A stretch of 16,585 nucleotides of DNA from an uncultured Desulfovibrio sp. Its GTDB lineage: Bacteria > Desulfobacterota > Desulfovibrionia > Desulfovibrionales > Desulfovibrionaceae. Of the stretch, positions 6,943-14,432 are shown piece by piece. The notes beneath the pieces are model-generated. The model was not told the origin of the DNA. It did not search any database and worked only from the letters and a program-made list of their open reading frames with translations. The stretch lies in contig USCL01000052.1 of assembly GCA_900553145.1 (NCBI GenBank), positions 1 through 16,585 on the forward strand, in the 5' to 3' direction. The position numbers were made by a program, and so were the translations under genes. The first letter of the stretch is position 1. Each line of letters opens with the position of its first letter.

Positions 6943-7288
6943 GGGAAAGCTCCACGGAACCGCGCTTGACGGTGATCAACAGGTTGTAGGCTTCGCAGTT
7001 TTCGGGCTTCCATGTGGCTGAGGTCGCCTGTTTTTCCCTCAAAAACGCCTTGAACGCCGTATCGTCGGCGAGTTCCCCGGCGGTCTTTTTTTGCATGGTT
7101 TCCGTGTTGAGGAAAGCGATGCATTCCTCCATGACGCTGGTAGCCCCGGCCAGATCGCTGACCTGACGGGCGCTTTCGGCGCTCCCGCGTAACGTCGTGG
7201 CGATGAGCTGCGCCGCCATGAACCCCATGATCGCCATGAGGACAATGGTGACGATGATTTCGATGAGGGTAAAGCCGCGCGCGTTCAT
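6932..7288 (-). CDS. Minor pseudopilin, PilV/GspI type
   Basis: The 118-residue protein starts MNARG followed by FTLIEIIVTIVLMAIMGFMAA, a classic prepilin leader with a five-residue signal, cleavage after glycine and glutamate at mature +5. Two cysteines (in MEECIAF and PENCEAY) could form a disulfide in the periplasm. The short length and middle position fit GspI or PilV. Its ATG overlaps the previous stop (ATGA at 7285-7288), and its own end overlaps the next gene by 11 bases. This indicates translational coupling within one operon. Which of the T4P or T2SS systems it serves is not decided by this gene alone. Confidence 0.83.
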   Translation of the reverse strand: MNARGFTLIEIIVTIVLMAIMGFMAAQLIATTLRGSAESARQVSDLAGATSVMEECIAFLNTETMQKKTAGELADDTAFKAFLREKQATSATWKPENCEAYNLLITVKRGSVELSRAF

Positions 7289-7767
7289 TGGACGAACCCC
7301 GTTTCCGCGAAGAGGGTGAGCGTGATCCCGCCGCCGAAGCCGAATTCCTTATTCGTTGTCGGCTTGTCGCAATAGAGGATGCCCGTGTCGTTCGGCTCTT
7401 GGAGCTGCCCTTTATCGCAGACGCTTCCCGCCGCGTCGAAACAGAATTGGGCGGCGCCGCTTTGGAGCGGTGTGGAGAACGCGTAGTCCGCAAGGACGGT
7501 CGGCAGGGCCGCCCCGCCTGTGGTGGAAAAGCTGACGCCTCCTTTCCCGACGTCGGCGCATTGGCCGCCGCCCATCGCCATGCCTTGCGCCCGGGCGTAG
7601 AAGAGCTGGGAAAGGAGCTTGTCCCGTTCCGCGTAGGCGGCCACCCCGTCGCCGCCCCGGAAGGCCGAAACGCCGAGATAGGCCAGCACGCCGAGCACGA
7701 CAAGCACGGAGACGATTTCAATCAGGGTAAATCCGTTGCGGAGAGGTGGTTGCATGGCGTATGTCAC
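7285..7767 (-). CDS. Minor pseudopilin, FimT/FimU/GspH type
   Basis: The 160-residue protein has leader MTYAMQPPLRNG, then FTLIEIVSVLVVLGVLAYLGV with glutamate at mature +5. The following YAERDKLLSQLFYARAQGMAMG is the long amphipathic helix usual in GspH/FimT pseudopilins (the LLSQLxxARxxA pattern). Four cysteines in the soluble domain could make two disulfides. Two starts are possible. GTG 7767 overlaps the upstream TGA as GTGA, and ATG 7755 gives a leader four residues shorter. Neither has a strong ribosome site, and I chose the coupled GTG. It is the first of the four pseudopilin genes, as gspH and fimU normally are. Confidence 0.83.
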   Translation of the reverse strand: MTYAMQPPLRNGFTLIEIVSVLVVLGVLAYLGVSAFRGGDGVAAYAERDKLLSQLFYARAQGMAMGGGQCADVGKGGVSFSTTGGAALPTVLADYAFSTPLQSGAAQFCFDAAGSVCDKGQLQEPNDTGILYCDKPTTNKEFGFGGGITLTLFAETGFVQ

Positions 7768-8312
7768 TGGTTTGGGATGAGCTTTTCCAGCGCCTCTCGG
7801 TTCTGTTCCAGCAAGGTGCGGAAACGGATCTGGGCGTAGCCGTCGCCCGTGGCCCGGGCGCGGTAGAATTGCTTTTCAAGCTGCCCCCGCTCCTTTTGCA
7901 GCTGCTCGACTTGCTGCTGGAGCATTTTCCGGGCTTCCGCGGCGGCCTTTTCCAACTCGGCCGCGGACGGCTGCCGCTCAAGCTGGGGCGCTTCGAGCGG
8001 GGCGACGGGTTCGGGCTGTGCGGCCGGGGGCTGGGGCGAAAACTGGTATTCCTCCACGTTTCCCGCCGGAGGCTTGGGGGGCGGTGTTTCGCTGATGTGT
8101 GTGACCCCGGATGCGTCTTTCCAGATATACATCTGCTGGGAGGCGGCAATGGCCGGGGAGGGCGTTTGGTCCAGCGTTTCCCGGATGCCGGACGCCATGC
8201 GGGACAACAGCGCGCCGCCCGAAAGCGTGCCGTCCACGACGAGCAGTTCCACCCCGCCCGCCAGCGCGAGCAGGGCAAGCCATGTCAGGGGGAAACGCTT
8301 GCGTTTTTTCAT
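7764..8312 (-). CDS. DUF4124 membrane-anchored coiled-coil protein heading the pseudopilin operon
   Basis: The 182-residue protein has a basic start (MKKRKR) and one hydrophobic segment at about 9-26, serving as anchor or signal. A DUF4124-like motif QMYIWKDASGVTHISETPP follows at about 60-78. Next come a Pro-rich linker and a long charged helix from about 117 to 178 (AELEKAAAEARKMLQQQVEQLQKE and beyond), probably a coiled coil. DUF4124 is a short periplasmic module found at the N terminus of many envelope proteins, with no established biochemical role. The start is ATG 8312, with AAGGT eight bases upstream; the frame is open further to 8561 but would then overlap the divergent gene. Its end overlaps the next gene by four bases (GTGA), so it belongs to the pilin operon. 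I infer an envelope assembly role, but no function is proven. Confidence 0.75.
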   Translation of the reverse strand: MKKRKRFPLTWLALLALAGGVELLVVDGTLSGGALLSRMASGIRETLDQTPSPAIAASQQMYIWKDASGVTHISETPPPKPPAGNVEEYQFSPQPPAAQPEPVAPLEAPQLERQPSAAELEKAAAEARKMLQQQVEQLQKERGQLEKQFYRARATGDGYAQIRFRTLLEQNREALEKLIPNQ

Positions 8313-8400
8313 GGGGCGGACCTTTTCCCTTCGCGTCGCCGGACGGATGCGGAGGCACGCTTCTTGTCTTTTGGCGGGAGGCTCGTTACGGTTGGAAATA

Positions 8401-9147
8401 ATGATAGCACAGGCTGTTCCGAAAGACGAGAGGTCCCGCTTCTCATGCCCGGGGCTCCCCGCATGGGTGGGCCTCGCGCTGGCCTGTTGCCTTGTGTGCG
8501 CTTCGGGCGCTGGGGCCGCCGAGCCGTCCAAGCTCAAGGTCGTGGTGCGGCCTCCCATCAAAAAAACGCTTCCCCGGCAGCCTCAAGCCGCCCGTGCGGA
8601 TGTGCCCCCTCCCTCGGCCGCACTCCCGGCGTCTGCGGAGTCCGTAGCCATTTACCGGCACGTGGGGAAGGACGGGACCGTTTTTTTGACCAACAGGCCG
8701 GACGGCGACGGGAAGTATCAGTTTTTCGGGCGGTTCAGCGCCGAGCGGCTGATGCGCGCGGTGGGGCCGGAGGGCGTGGCGAGGCTTGCGGAGCGGTACG
8801 CGGGGCAGCACGGGGTTGAACCCCGCCTGATCATGGCGCTCATCAGGGTCGAGTCGGGCTTTGACGCCAAAGCCGTCTCCCCGGCCGGGGCCAGCGGGCT
8901 TATGCAGCTCATGCCCGGCACGCAGCGGCATCTGGGCGTACGCGATGCGTTCGACCCCGATGAGAATGTGGAAGGCGGGGTGCGCTATTTCCGATCCATG
9001 CTGGATCGGTACGGCGGGGACGTGTCCTTGGCGCTGGCGGCGTACAATGCCGGGCCCGCCAACGTGGACAAGTACGGCGGCATCCCCCCGTTTGAGGAGA
9101 CCCGCAACTACGTGCGGAAGGTGCTCGCGCTGTACGCTACCCCGTGA
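8401..9147 (+). CDS. Soluble lytic transglycosylase (SLT family 1) with DUF4124-like N-terminal motif
   Basis: This is a predicted periplasmic enzyme that cleaves the MurNAc-GlcNAc bond of peptidoglycan, forming 1,6-anhydromuramic ends. The 248-residue product has a signal or anchor segment (AWVGLALACCLVCASGAGAA, about 21-40) and a Pro/Ala-rich linker. A DUF4124-like motif IYRHVGKDGTVFLTNRP follows (about 84-100), then the SLT fold from about 130. Family motifs are present: ALIRVESGFD with catalytic Glu151, SPAGASGLMQLMP (160-172) and ALAAYNAGPANV (211-222). The start chosen is ATG 8401, because the secretion signal follows it and GGA lies six bases upstream; the open frame reaches back to 8074 without conservation. 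The gene lies between the pilin operon and pilD, which suggests it opens the wall for the pilus machinery (inference). Confidence 0.88.
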   Translation: MIAQAVPKDERSRFSCPGLPAWVGLALACCLVCASGAGAAEPSKLKVVVRPPIKKTLPRQPQAARADVPPPSAALPASAESVAIYRHVGKDGTVFLTNRPDGDGKYQFFGRFSAERLMRAVGPEGVARLAERYAGQHGVEPRLIMALIRVESGFDAKAVSPAGASGLMQLMPGTQRHLGVRDAFDPDENVEGGVRYFRSMLDRYGGDVSLALAAYNAGPANVDKYGGIPPFEETRNYVRKVLALYATP

Positions 9148-9949
9148 TGAACCGGACCCACCAGTCGAGGATTTCCTGACCGGCGAGGATATGCACGAAC
9201 GCGCCGAGGCTCAGGAACGGGCCGAACGGAATGGGCATTTCGCGCAAGGGCGCTTCGCGGGGCATCAGGCAGGCGATGAGCAGGAAGGCGACAAGGGCCG
9301 AGACGCCCGCGACCAGCGTGATCAGCGGCAGGCCGAGGGGCCCGCACAGCGCGCCGAGCATGAGCATGAGCTTGACGTCGCCGAAGCCCATGCCGTCCAC
9401 GCCGCGCAGGCGCTTGAAGACGAGAAGCACGGCAAGGAACGTCCCCCCGCCCACAAGGCCGCCAAGAAGCACGTCCGTCCAGTCCATGCCGAGAAGGAAG
9501 ATGGCGGCGGGCACGGCCAGCGCGGTCCCGCCGAGCGTGATGCCGTCGGGGAGGATGAAGCATTCCAGATCGATGCCCGAAGCGACGATGAGCATGCCCG
9601 TGAACACGAGATAGACGGGAAAGGCGATCGTAGGGCCGAAACGCCACGCCAGAAGGCCGGACGTCAGGCCGGACAGGAGCTCCACGAGCGGGTACCGGAT
9701 ATGGATGGGCTTGCGGCAGCGGGCGCACTGGCCGCGCAGCAGCAGGTAGCTGAGGACGGGGATCAGTTCCCAGAAGCGGAGGCGCTGCTTGCAATGCGGG
9801 CAGTGGGAAGGCGGAAAGACGATGGATTCGCCGCTGATGTATCGGTGGATGCAGACATTGTAAAAGCTGCCGAGCAGGAGTCCGAGCAGCGTGGCGGCGG
9901 GGATGAAAATTTCGGGATGCAGCAATTCCGGGGGGATGGTCTGGTACAC
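9137..9949 (-). CDS. pilD: Prepilin peptidase / N-methyltransferase
   Basis: This inner-membrane aspartic protease cleaves prepilin leaders after glycine and methylates the new N terminus. The 270-residue product has the whole family layout: N-terminal GSFYNVCIHR, a cytoplasmic zinc-type domain with CPHC (50-53) and CARC (75-78), the first catalytic aspartate in GIDLECFILPD (D127, with D135), and the second in MGFGDVKL (D191). Several hydrophobic segments span the rest. The four cysteines mark the bifunctional form. The start is GTG 9949, preceded by AAGGAAGG. It probably processes the four pseudopilins at 4257-7767. Its last 11 bases overlap, convergently, the end of the lytic transglycosylase gene. 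GspO is the equivalent T2SS name; PilD is used because pilT is adjacent. Confidence 0.93.
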   Translation of the reverse strand: MYQTIPPELLHPEIFIPAATLLGLLLGSFYNVCIHRYISGESIVFPPSHCPHCKQRLRFWELIPVLSYLLLRGQCARCRKPIHIRYPLVELLSGLTSGLLAWRFGPTIAFPVYLVFTGMLIVASGIDLECFILPDGITLGGTALAVPAAIFLLGMDWTDVLLGGLVGGGTFLAVLLVFKRLRGVDGMGFGDVKLMLMLGALCGPLGLPLITLVAGVSALVAFLLIACLMPREAPLREMPIPFGPFLSLGAFVHILAGQEILDWWVRFITG

Positions 9950-10095
9950 GCGGAGCCTTCCTTTGGCATGACCGATCGGGGCAACGGTGCGCGGGCTGTT
10001 GGCGGAAAGCCTTTTGTGATTGCGTCCAGCGGGTTGTGGGCTTGTTCACAAACGGCGTTCGGGCCTCCGGCGGTGATGACAGAATCTTCCGTCTC

Positions 10096-10129
10096 GCGTA
10101 TTCCATACGCACCTTGTTCCTGCCAAGGT
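10096..10129. promoter_or_regulatory. Two abutting palindromes in the pilD-pilT divergent region (candidate operator)
   Basis: GCGTAT-tcc-ATACGC (10096-10110) is immediately followed by ACCTTG-ttcctgc-CAAGGT (10111-10129), both with perfect arms. They lie in the 231-base gap between the divergent pilD and pilT starts, 52 bases before pilT. A further direct repeat of GAACCGG (10137-10143 and 10146-10152) follows. I could not assign convincing -35/-10 or sigma-54 elements in this gap. The regulatory reading is inference from position. Confidence 0.4.
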
Positions 10130-10180
10130 GTACCAAGAACCGGGCGAACCGGCAACAAAAACCGTGCGGGAAGGTCATGC

Positions 10181-11245
10181 ATGGCAAAAATAGACAATCT
10201 TTTTCATTTGTTGCACGCTAATCACGGCTCGGATCTGCACCTTTCGGCGGGCAATCCGCCGCTCCTGCGGATCTACGGGGATCTCGCACGGGTGGACGCT
10301 CCGGCCGTCACGAGCGAGGAGCTTTTGGCCGTACTGCGTGAAATGGTTCCCATGGAGCGCGTGCAGGCCTTCGAGCAGGCGGGGGATCTGGACTTCGCGT
10401 ACGAAATCCCGGGGCTGGCCCGTTACCGCGCCAATTTTTTCCGGCAAAACAGGGGCATCTCGGCGGTGTTCCGCGAAATCCCGCAGCACATCAGCACGGT
10501 TGAGGAACTGGGCCTTCCGATCATGCTGCGCGAACTGGCGCTGCTGCCCAAGGGCCTCGTGCTCGTGACCGGGCCCACGGGGAGCGGCAAGTCCACTACG
10601 CTGGCCGCGCTCGTGGACTACGCCAACACCAAGCGCCGCGATCACATCATTACCATTGAAGACCCCATCGAATTCGTGCATCAATCCAAGAGCTGCCTCG
10701 TGAACCAGCGCGAGATCGGGCGCGATTCGCATTCGTTCGGCACGGCGCTGCGCGCGGCCCTGCGTGAGGACCCCGACATCATCCTTGTGGGCGAAATGCG
10801 CGATCTCGAAACCATTTCCCTCGCCCTCGAAGCGGCGGAGACGGGGCACCTCGTGTTCGCGACCCTGCATACCATTTCCGCCCCCAAGACCATCGACCGC
10901 ATCATCGAGGTTTTCCCGCCGGAGGAGCAGGCGCAGATACGGGCGAGCCTCTCGGAGTCGATTCAGGCGATCGTCGCGCAGACGCTGTTCAAGCGGGCCG
11001 ACAAGAAGGGCCGCGTGCCCGCGCTGGAAATCATGTTCGGCATCCCGTCCGTACGGAACATGATCCGCGAGAGCAAGACGTTCCAGCTGCCGAGCGTGTT
11101 GCAGACCAACCGGAACGTGGGCATGCAGACGATGGACGACGACATCGAGCGCCTGCTCATGCAGGGCATCATCACGCCCGAGGCGGCCCTCGTCCACGCA
11201 CAGGACAAGGGGCGTCTCCGCGAGGCCATCGGGAAGTTGAAATAG
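10181..11245 (+). CDS. pilT: Type IV pilus twitching ATPase
   Basis: PilT is the hexameric cytoplasmic ATPase that drives pilus retraction. The 354-residue product is of normal family length. It shows Walker A GPTGSGKST (131-139), the Asp-box region IITIEDPIEFVH (156-167), Walker B DIILVGEMRD (199-208), the His-box ETGHLVFATLHT (220-231) and the retraction-specific C-terminal motif SVRNMIRE (290-297), corresponding to AIRNLIRE. That last motif separates PilT from PilB/GspE, which also carry a cysteine-rich insert absent here. The start is ATG 10181, with GGGAAGG six bases upstream (10168-10174). It diverges from pilD. Its presence implies a retractable type IV pilus rather than only a T2SS. 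PilU is an alternative name if a second copy exists elsewhere. Confidence 0.94.
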   Translation: MAKIDNLFHLLHANHGSDLHLSAGNPPLLRIYGDLARVDAPAVTSEELLAVLREMVPMERVQAFEQAGDLDFAYEIPGLARYRANFFRQNRGISAVFREIPQHISTVEELGLPIMLRELALLPKGLVLVTGPTGSGKSTTLAALVDYANTKRRDHIITIEDPIEFVHQSKSCLVNQREIGRDSHSFGTALRAALREDPDIILVGEMRDLETISLALEAAETGHLVFATLHTISAPKTIDRIIEVFPPEEQAQIRASLSESIQAIVAQTLFKRADKKGRVPALEIMFGIPSVRNMIRESKTFQLPSVLQTNRNVGMQTMDDDIERLLMQGIITPEAALVHAQDKGRLREAIGKLK

Positions 11246-11260
11246 CGCGGGAAGACGGAG

Positions 11261-11298
11261 GAAGCGGGAGAAACGGGAAGGTCCGTTCCCGCCGCTTC
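11261..11298 (+). other. Imperfect hairpin between pilT and the GspA-like gene
   Basis: GAAGCGG (11261-11267) and CGGGAA (11274-11279) pair with TTCCCG (11286-11291) and CCGCTTC (11292-11298) around a short loop, with an internal bulge. There is no T-run after it, so it is a weak terminator at most, and read-through into the next gene is plausible. Confidence 0.4.
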
Positions 11299-11351
11299 AG
11301 CGGGGTTCCCCCATTGCTTCTCCAACGCCGTTTTTTTGAGGATATTGCCGA

Positions 11352-13010
11352 ATGAGCAGCTACTTGGAACTCCTGAATCTGGCGCGGGAGCCGTTTTCGA
11401 ATTCGCCGGACCCGGACGCCTATTACCGGACGCCGACGCACGAGGACTGCCTGAACCGGCTGGAAATCGCGATCCGGCTGCGGCGGGGCCTGAACGTGGT
11501 ACTCGGCGAGGTGGGTACGGGGAAGAGCACGCTGTGCCGCTGCCTGCTGAGGAACCTGAACGAGCAGAGCGGCATCGACGTCTTTTTGCTGCTGGACGCC
11601 GGGTTCGAGGATGCCGACGAGTTTGTGCGCCACCTGTGCGAGCTGTTTGCCGGGGGGCGGCCTTCCGAGGGGATGGGGCGCCGGGAGTGCGTCAGCGTCA
11701 TTCAGAACCGGGTTTTCGACAAGGCGCTGGAGCAGGGCCGGAACCTTGTCCTTTTTATAGACGAAGGGCAGAAGCTCAGCCCGGCGGCGCTGGAAGTGCT
11801 GCGCGAACTGCTGAATTTCGAGACGAACACGGAAAAGCTCCTGCAAATCGTCATCTTCGGGCAGCCGGAACTGGCGCAGGTCATCGAAGGCATGCCCAAC
11901 TTCAAGGATCGGATCAACGAATACCTTTACTTGAAGCCGCTTTCCATGCGCGAGAGCATCCGGCTTGTGCGTCATCGCCTGCGGCTGGCGGGGGGGCAGA
12001 GGGCGGAACGGCTGTTTTCGCTCGGGAGCCTCATCGCCCTGCACCGGGCCAGCGGAGGCAAGCCCCGCCAGCTCATGCGCCTCGGGCACCAGATGTTGCT
12101 TGCCCTGCTTGTCGGCAGCCGTAAGGCCGTGACCGCCCGCATGGTGCGGGCTCAGGTGGCCCGTAACGGCAGCGGCATGGAAATCCGGTGGGGACGCTGG
12201 CTGGTCGTGGCGTTGGCGCTGGCCTGCGTTGCGGGCGGATACCGCTGGATGCCGGGAGCCGTGAAGGATGACGCGTACGCCCGTTTGGAGGCGGCGGTGT
12301 CCGGCGTGCTGGGCTGGCTTCCGGAGACGCAAAAGGCGGGGGGTGCCGGGGAGTCCGCCGGGCAAAGGCAAACCGCCGTGGGTGAGGCCGCGCAGCGCGC
12401 GGCGGCCCGGGAAGCCGTTTCGCAGGCCGTGCCTCCTGCGGAAACGTCTGTTGCGGAGGCCCCGGAAAAGGCGGAACCCGCCGTTGCGGGAACGGCGGGC
12501 GGGCAGGATGCCGCAGCGGACAAAAATACGGTTCCCGAAACGCTCGGGACGTTCCGTTTGCAGCCCGGCGAGGCTCTTGCCGAACCGGTGCGGGCGTTGT
12601 ACGGTTCCGCCTCCGCCTCCGCCTTGGAACTGGTTTTGGCCAAGAATCCCGGCTACAGGAACGATATCGGCGCCGGGGCGCAGGACGTGGTATTCCCCGC
12701 CGTGCTGTATACGCCTCCGCCGTCCATGGCCAAGGGGATGCTTTTGAGCCTTGGGGCGTTCGCCACCTTTGAAGAGGCGTATGCGGCATGGCGCGGCTAC
12801 GGCAAACGCTCGCTGTCCGTGGCACTGACGCCGGTCTGGCGTCCGGGCGAAGGGTTGCGGTTTTATATTTTGGCTCCGCGCGGCTTTGCGTCGGAACAGG
12901 CCGCGTGGAGCTGGCTTTCCCGTTTTTCCCCGCCGGCGGAAGCGTCCGTGCGGCTGTTGCCGCCTTTTGACGGGGGGAGTCTGGTGTTCCATAAATTTAC
13001 CGTGAAATAG
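11352..13010 (+). CDS. GspA/ExeA-like AAA ATPase with periplasmic LysM-like and SPOR-like modules
   Basis: The 552-residue product is a membrane ATPase of the GspA/ExeA/MshM kind, whose better-known members help place the secretin or secretion complex in the cell wall. The cytoplasmic AAA domain has Walker A GEVGTGKST (52-60), Walker B NLVLFIDEGQ (131-140), the sensor-type IVIFGQPEL (166-174) and an arginine-rich C-terminal part. A single transmembrane segment follows (about 283-299). Outside it are an Ala/Glu-rich linker to about 395, a LysM-like stretch FRLQPGEALAEPVRALYG to about 452, and a SPOR-like repeat (about 461-537: LLSLGAFATFEEAYAAW, then LRFYILAPRGFASEQAA). Both modules bind glycan chains in other proteins. 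ExeA itself carries a different peptidoglycan-binding domain. GAGG about ten bases before ATG 11352 is the likely ribosome site. The downstream manC lies 13 bases away. Confidence 0.8.
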   Translation: MSSYLELLNLAREPFSNSPDPDAYYRTPTHEDCLNRLEIAIRLRRGLNVVLGEVGTGKSTLCRCLLRNLNEQSGIDVFLLLDAGFEDADEFVRHLCELFAGGRPSEGMGRRECVSVIQNRVFDKALEQGRNLVLFIDEGQKLSPAALEVLRELLNFETNTEKLLQIVIFGQPELAQVIEGMPNFKDRINEYLYLKPLSMRESIRLVRHRLRLAGGQRAERLFSLGSLIALHRASGGKPRQLMRLGHQMLLALLVGSRKAVTARMVRAQVARNGSGMEIRWGRWLVVALALACVAGGYRWMPGAVKDDAYARLEAAVSGVLGWLPETQKAGGAGESAGQRQTAVGEAAQRAAAREAVSQAVPPAETSVAEAPEKAEPAVAGTAGGQDAAADKNTVPETLGTFRLQPGEALAEPVRALYGSASASALELVLAKNPGYRNDIGAGAQDVVFPAVLYTPPPSMAKGMLLSLGAFATFEEAYAAWRGYGKRSLSVALTPVWRPGEGLRFYILAPRGFASEQAAWSWLSRFSPPAEASVRLLPPFDGGSLVFHKFTVK

Positions 13011-13023
13011 GCAGGAAATTTTC

Positions 13024-14430
13024 ATGTCCACATTGCGTCCCGTTGTATTGTGCGGTGGCAGCGGCACCCGCCTCTGGCCCCTTTCCCGGGCTTTGTACCC
13101 CAAGCAGTTTATGGAACTGGGCGGCCATACCCTGTTCGGCGATACCGTGGATCGGGCTGTGGCCTTGCCCGACAGCGCCGATCCGCTGGTGGCCTGCAAT
13201 GAGGAGCACCGCTTTTACGTGGCGGCGGCCTTGCAGCAGAAAGGCGTGGCCGGAACCATCCTGCTGGAGCCCAAGGGGCGTAATACCGCGCCCGCCATCG
13301 CTTTGGCGGCGTTTGCGGCGTTGTCCGGCGGCGACGATCCGTTGCTGCTGGTGCTGCCTTCCGATCATGTGCTGAAGCCGCAGGGCGTTTTTGCCGAAGC
13401 TGTGGCGCGGGCCCGTGCCTGCGCCGAGTCCAGGCGCATCGTTACGTTCGGCATCACGCCGGACGCGCCGGAGACCGGGTTCGGATATATCCGCCAAGGC
13501 GAAGCCTTGCCCGCAGGCGGGTACGCCGTGGCGCGTTTCGTGGAAAAGCCGGATCTCGCCAAAGCCGAGGCCATGCTCGCGGACGGGGGGTATTTGTGGA
13601 ACAGCGGCATGTTCCTGTTCCGCGCGTCCGTCTATCTGGAAGAGCTGGCCCTGTACGCCCCCGGCATCCATGCGGCGTGCAAGGCGGCGTGGGAAGGGCG
13701 CCACGCCGATCACGACTTCATCCGTCCCGGCGCCGAAGCGTTTCTGGGGTCGCCCGCCGACTCCATCGACTACGCGGTGATGGAAAAGACGGGCCGGGCC
13801 GCCGTGATCCCGCTGACCGCCGACTGGAGCGATCTCGGATCGTGGGAGGCTTTTTACGAGGCCGCGCCGCATGACGGGGACGGCAACGTGCGCGTGGGGG
13901 ATGTCTACGCCGAGGGCGCGGAAAACTGTTACCTCCATGCGGCCAGCCGTCTGGTCACCGCGCTCGGCGTGTCGGATCTGGTGATCGTGGAGACGGCGGA
14001 CAGCGTGCTGGTGGCGGATCGCAGCCGCACGCAGGATGTGAAGAACATTGTCGAGTCGCTGAAAGCGCAGGGGCGCGGCGAAGCGGAAAACCATCCGCTG
14101 GTCTACCGTCCGTGGGGGAGTTACGAGACGCTGGCGAGGGGCGAACGCTTTCAGGTGAAGCGCATCGTCGTCAAGCCGGGCGGGCAGCTTTCCCTCCAGA
14201 AGCACCACCATCGGGCCGAGCACTGGGTCGTTGTCGAAGGGACCGCCGAGATCACCGTGGGCGATGCCGTGAAGCTTTACCATGAGGACCAGTCCACCTA
14301 TATTCCCCTCGGGACCGTGCACAGGCTCAAGAACCCCGGCATCATCCCGCTGGTCATCATTGAAATCCAGTCCGGCACCTATCTCGGCGAAGACGATATC
14401 GTGCGTCTTGAAGACAGCTACGGCCGCTGA
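13024..14430 (+). CDS. manC: Mannose-1-phosphate guanylyltransferase / mannose-6-phosphate isomerase
   Basis: This bifunctional cytoplasmic enzyme isomerises fructose-6-phosphate to mannose-6-phosphate and makes GDP-mannose from mannose-1-phosphate and GTP, feeding LPS O-antigen, capsule or exopolysaccharide. The 468-residue product has the nucleotidyltransferase start VVLCGGSGTRLWPLSR (7-22), LEPKGRNTAPAIALAA (81-96), the FVEKP site (172-176) and the WNSGMFLF motif (192-199). A type II phosphomannose isomerase cupin follows from about 355, with RPWGSYE (362-368) and metal-site histidines in QKHHHRAEHW (392-401). The length is that of full AlgA/XanB/ManC proteins. The start is ATG 13024, with AGGAAA at 13013-13018. 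It is 13 bases after the GspA-like gene and two before the channel gene, so it probably sits in one operon with unrelated-looking partners. Confidence 0.93.
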   Translation: MSTLRPVVLCGGSGTRLWPLSRALYPKQFMELGGHTLFGDTVDRAVALPDSADPLVACNEEHRFYVAAALQQKGVAGTILLEPKGRNTAPAIALAAFAALSGGDDPLLLVLPSDHVLKPQGVFAEAVARARACAESRRIVTFGITPDAPETGFGYIRQGEALPAGGYAVARFVEKPDLAKAEAMLADGGYLWNSGMFLFRASVYLEELALYAPGIHAACKAAWEGRHADHDFIRPGAEAFLGSPADSIDYAVMEKTGRAAVIPLTADWSDLGSWEAFYEAAPHDGDGNVRVGDVYAEGAENCYLHAASRLVTALGVSDLVIVETADSVLVADRSRTQDVKNIVESLKAQGRGEAENHPLVYRPWGSYETLARGERFQVKRIVVKPGGQLSLQKHHHRAEHWVVVEGTAEITVGDAVKLYHEDQSTYIPLGTVHRLKNPGIIPLVIIEIQSGTYLGEDDIVRLEDSYGR

Positions 14431-14432
14431 TC

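Noticed and set aside
8074..8400. N-terminal extension of the lytic transglycosylase back to 8074
   Set aside because: It would overlap the start of the divergent DUF4124 gene and place the secretion signal deep inside the protein.
9950..10180. Sigma-54 promoter for pilT or pilD
   Set aside because: TGGCAT near 9975 lacks the matching GC element at the required spacing, and I found no other good -24/-12 pair.
11172..13199. Long minus-strand open frame (about 675 codons) opposite the GspA-like gene
   Set aside because: It spans two real plus-strand genes and their gap. Its translation is low-complexity Arg/Pro/His-rich with no motif, and it has no ribosome site.
12997..14322. Minus-strand open frame opposite manC
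   Set aside because: It is a shadow of a full-length manC with all catalytic motifs, and its own product resembles nothing.
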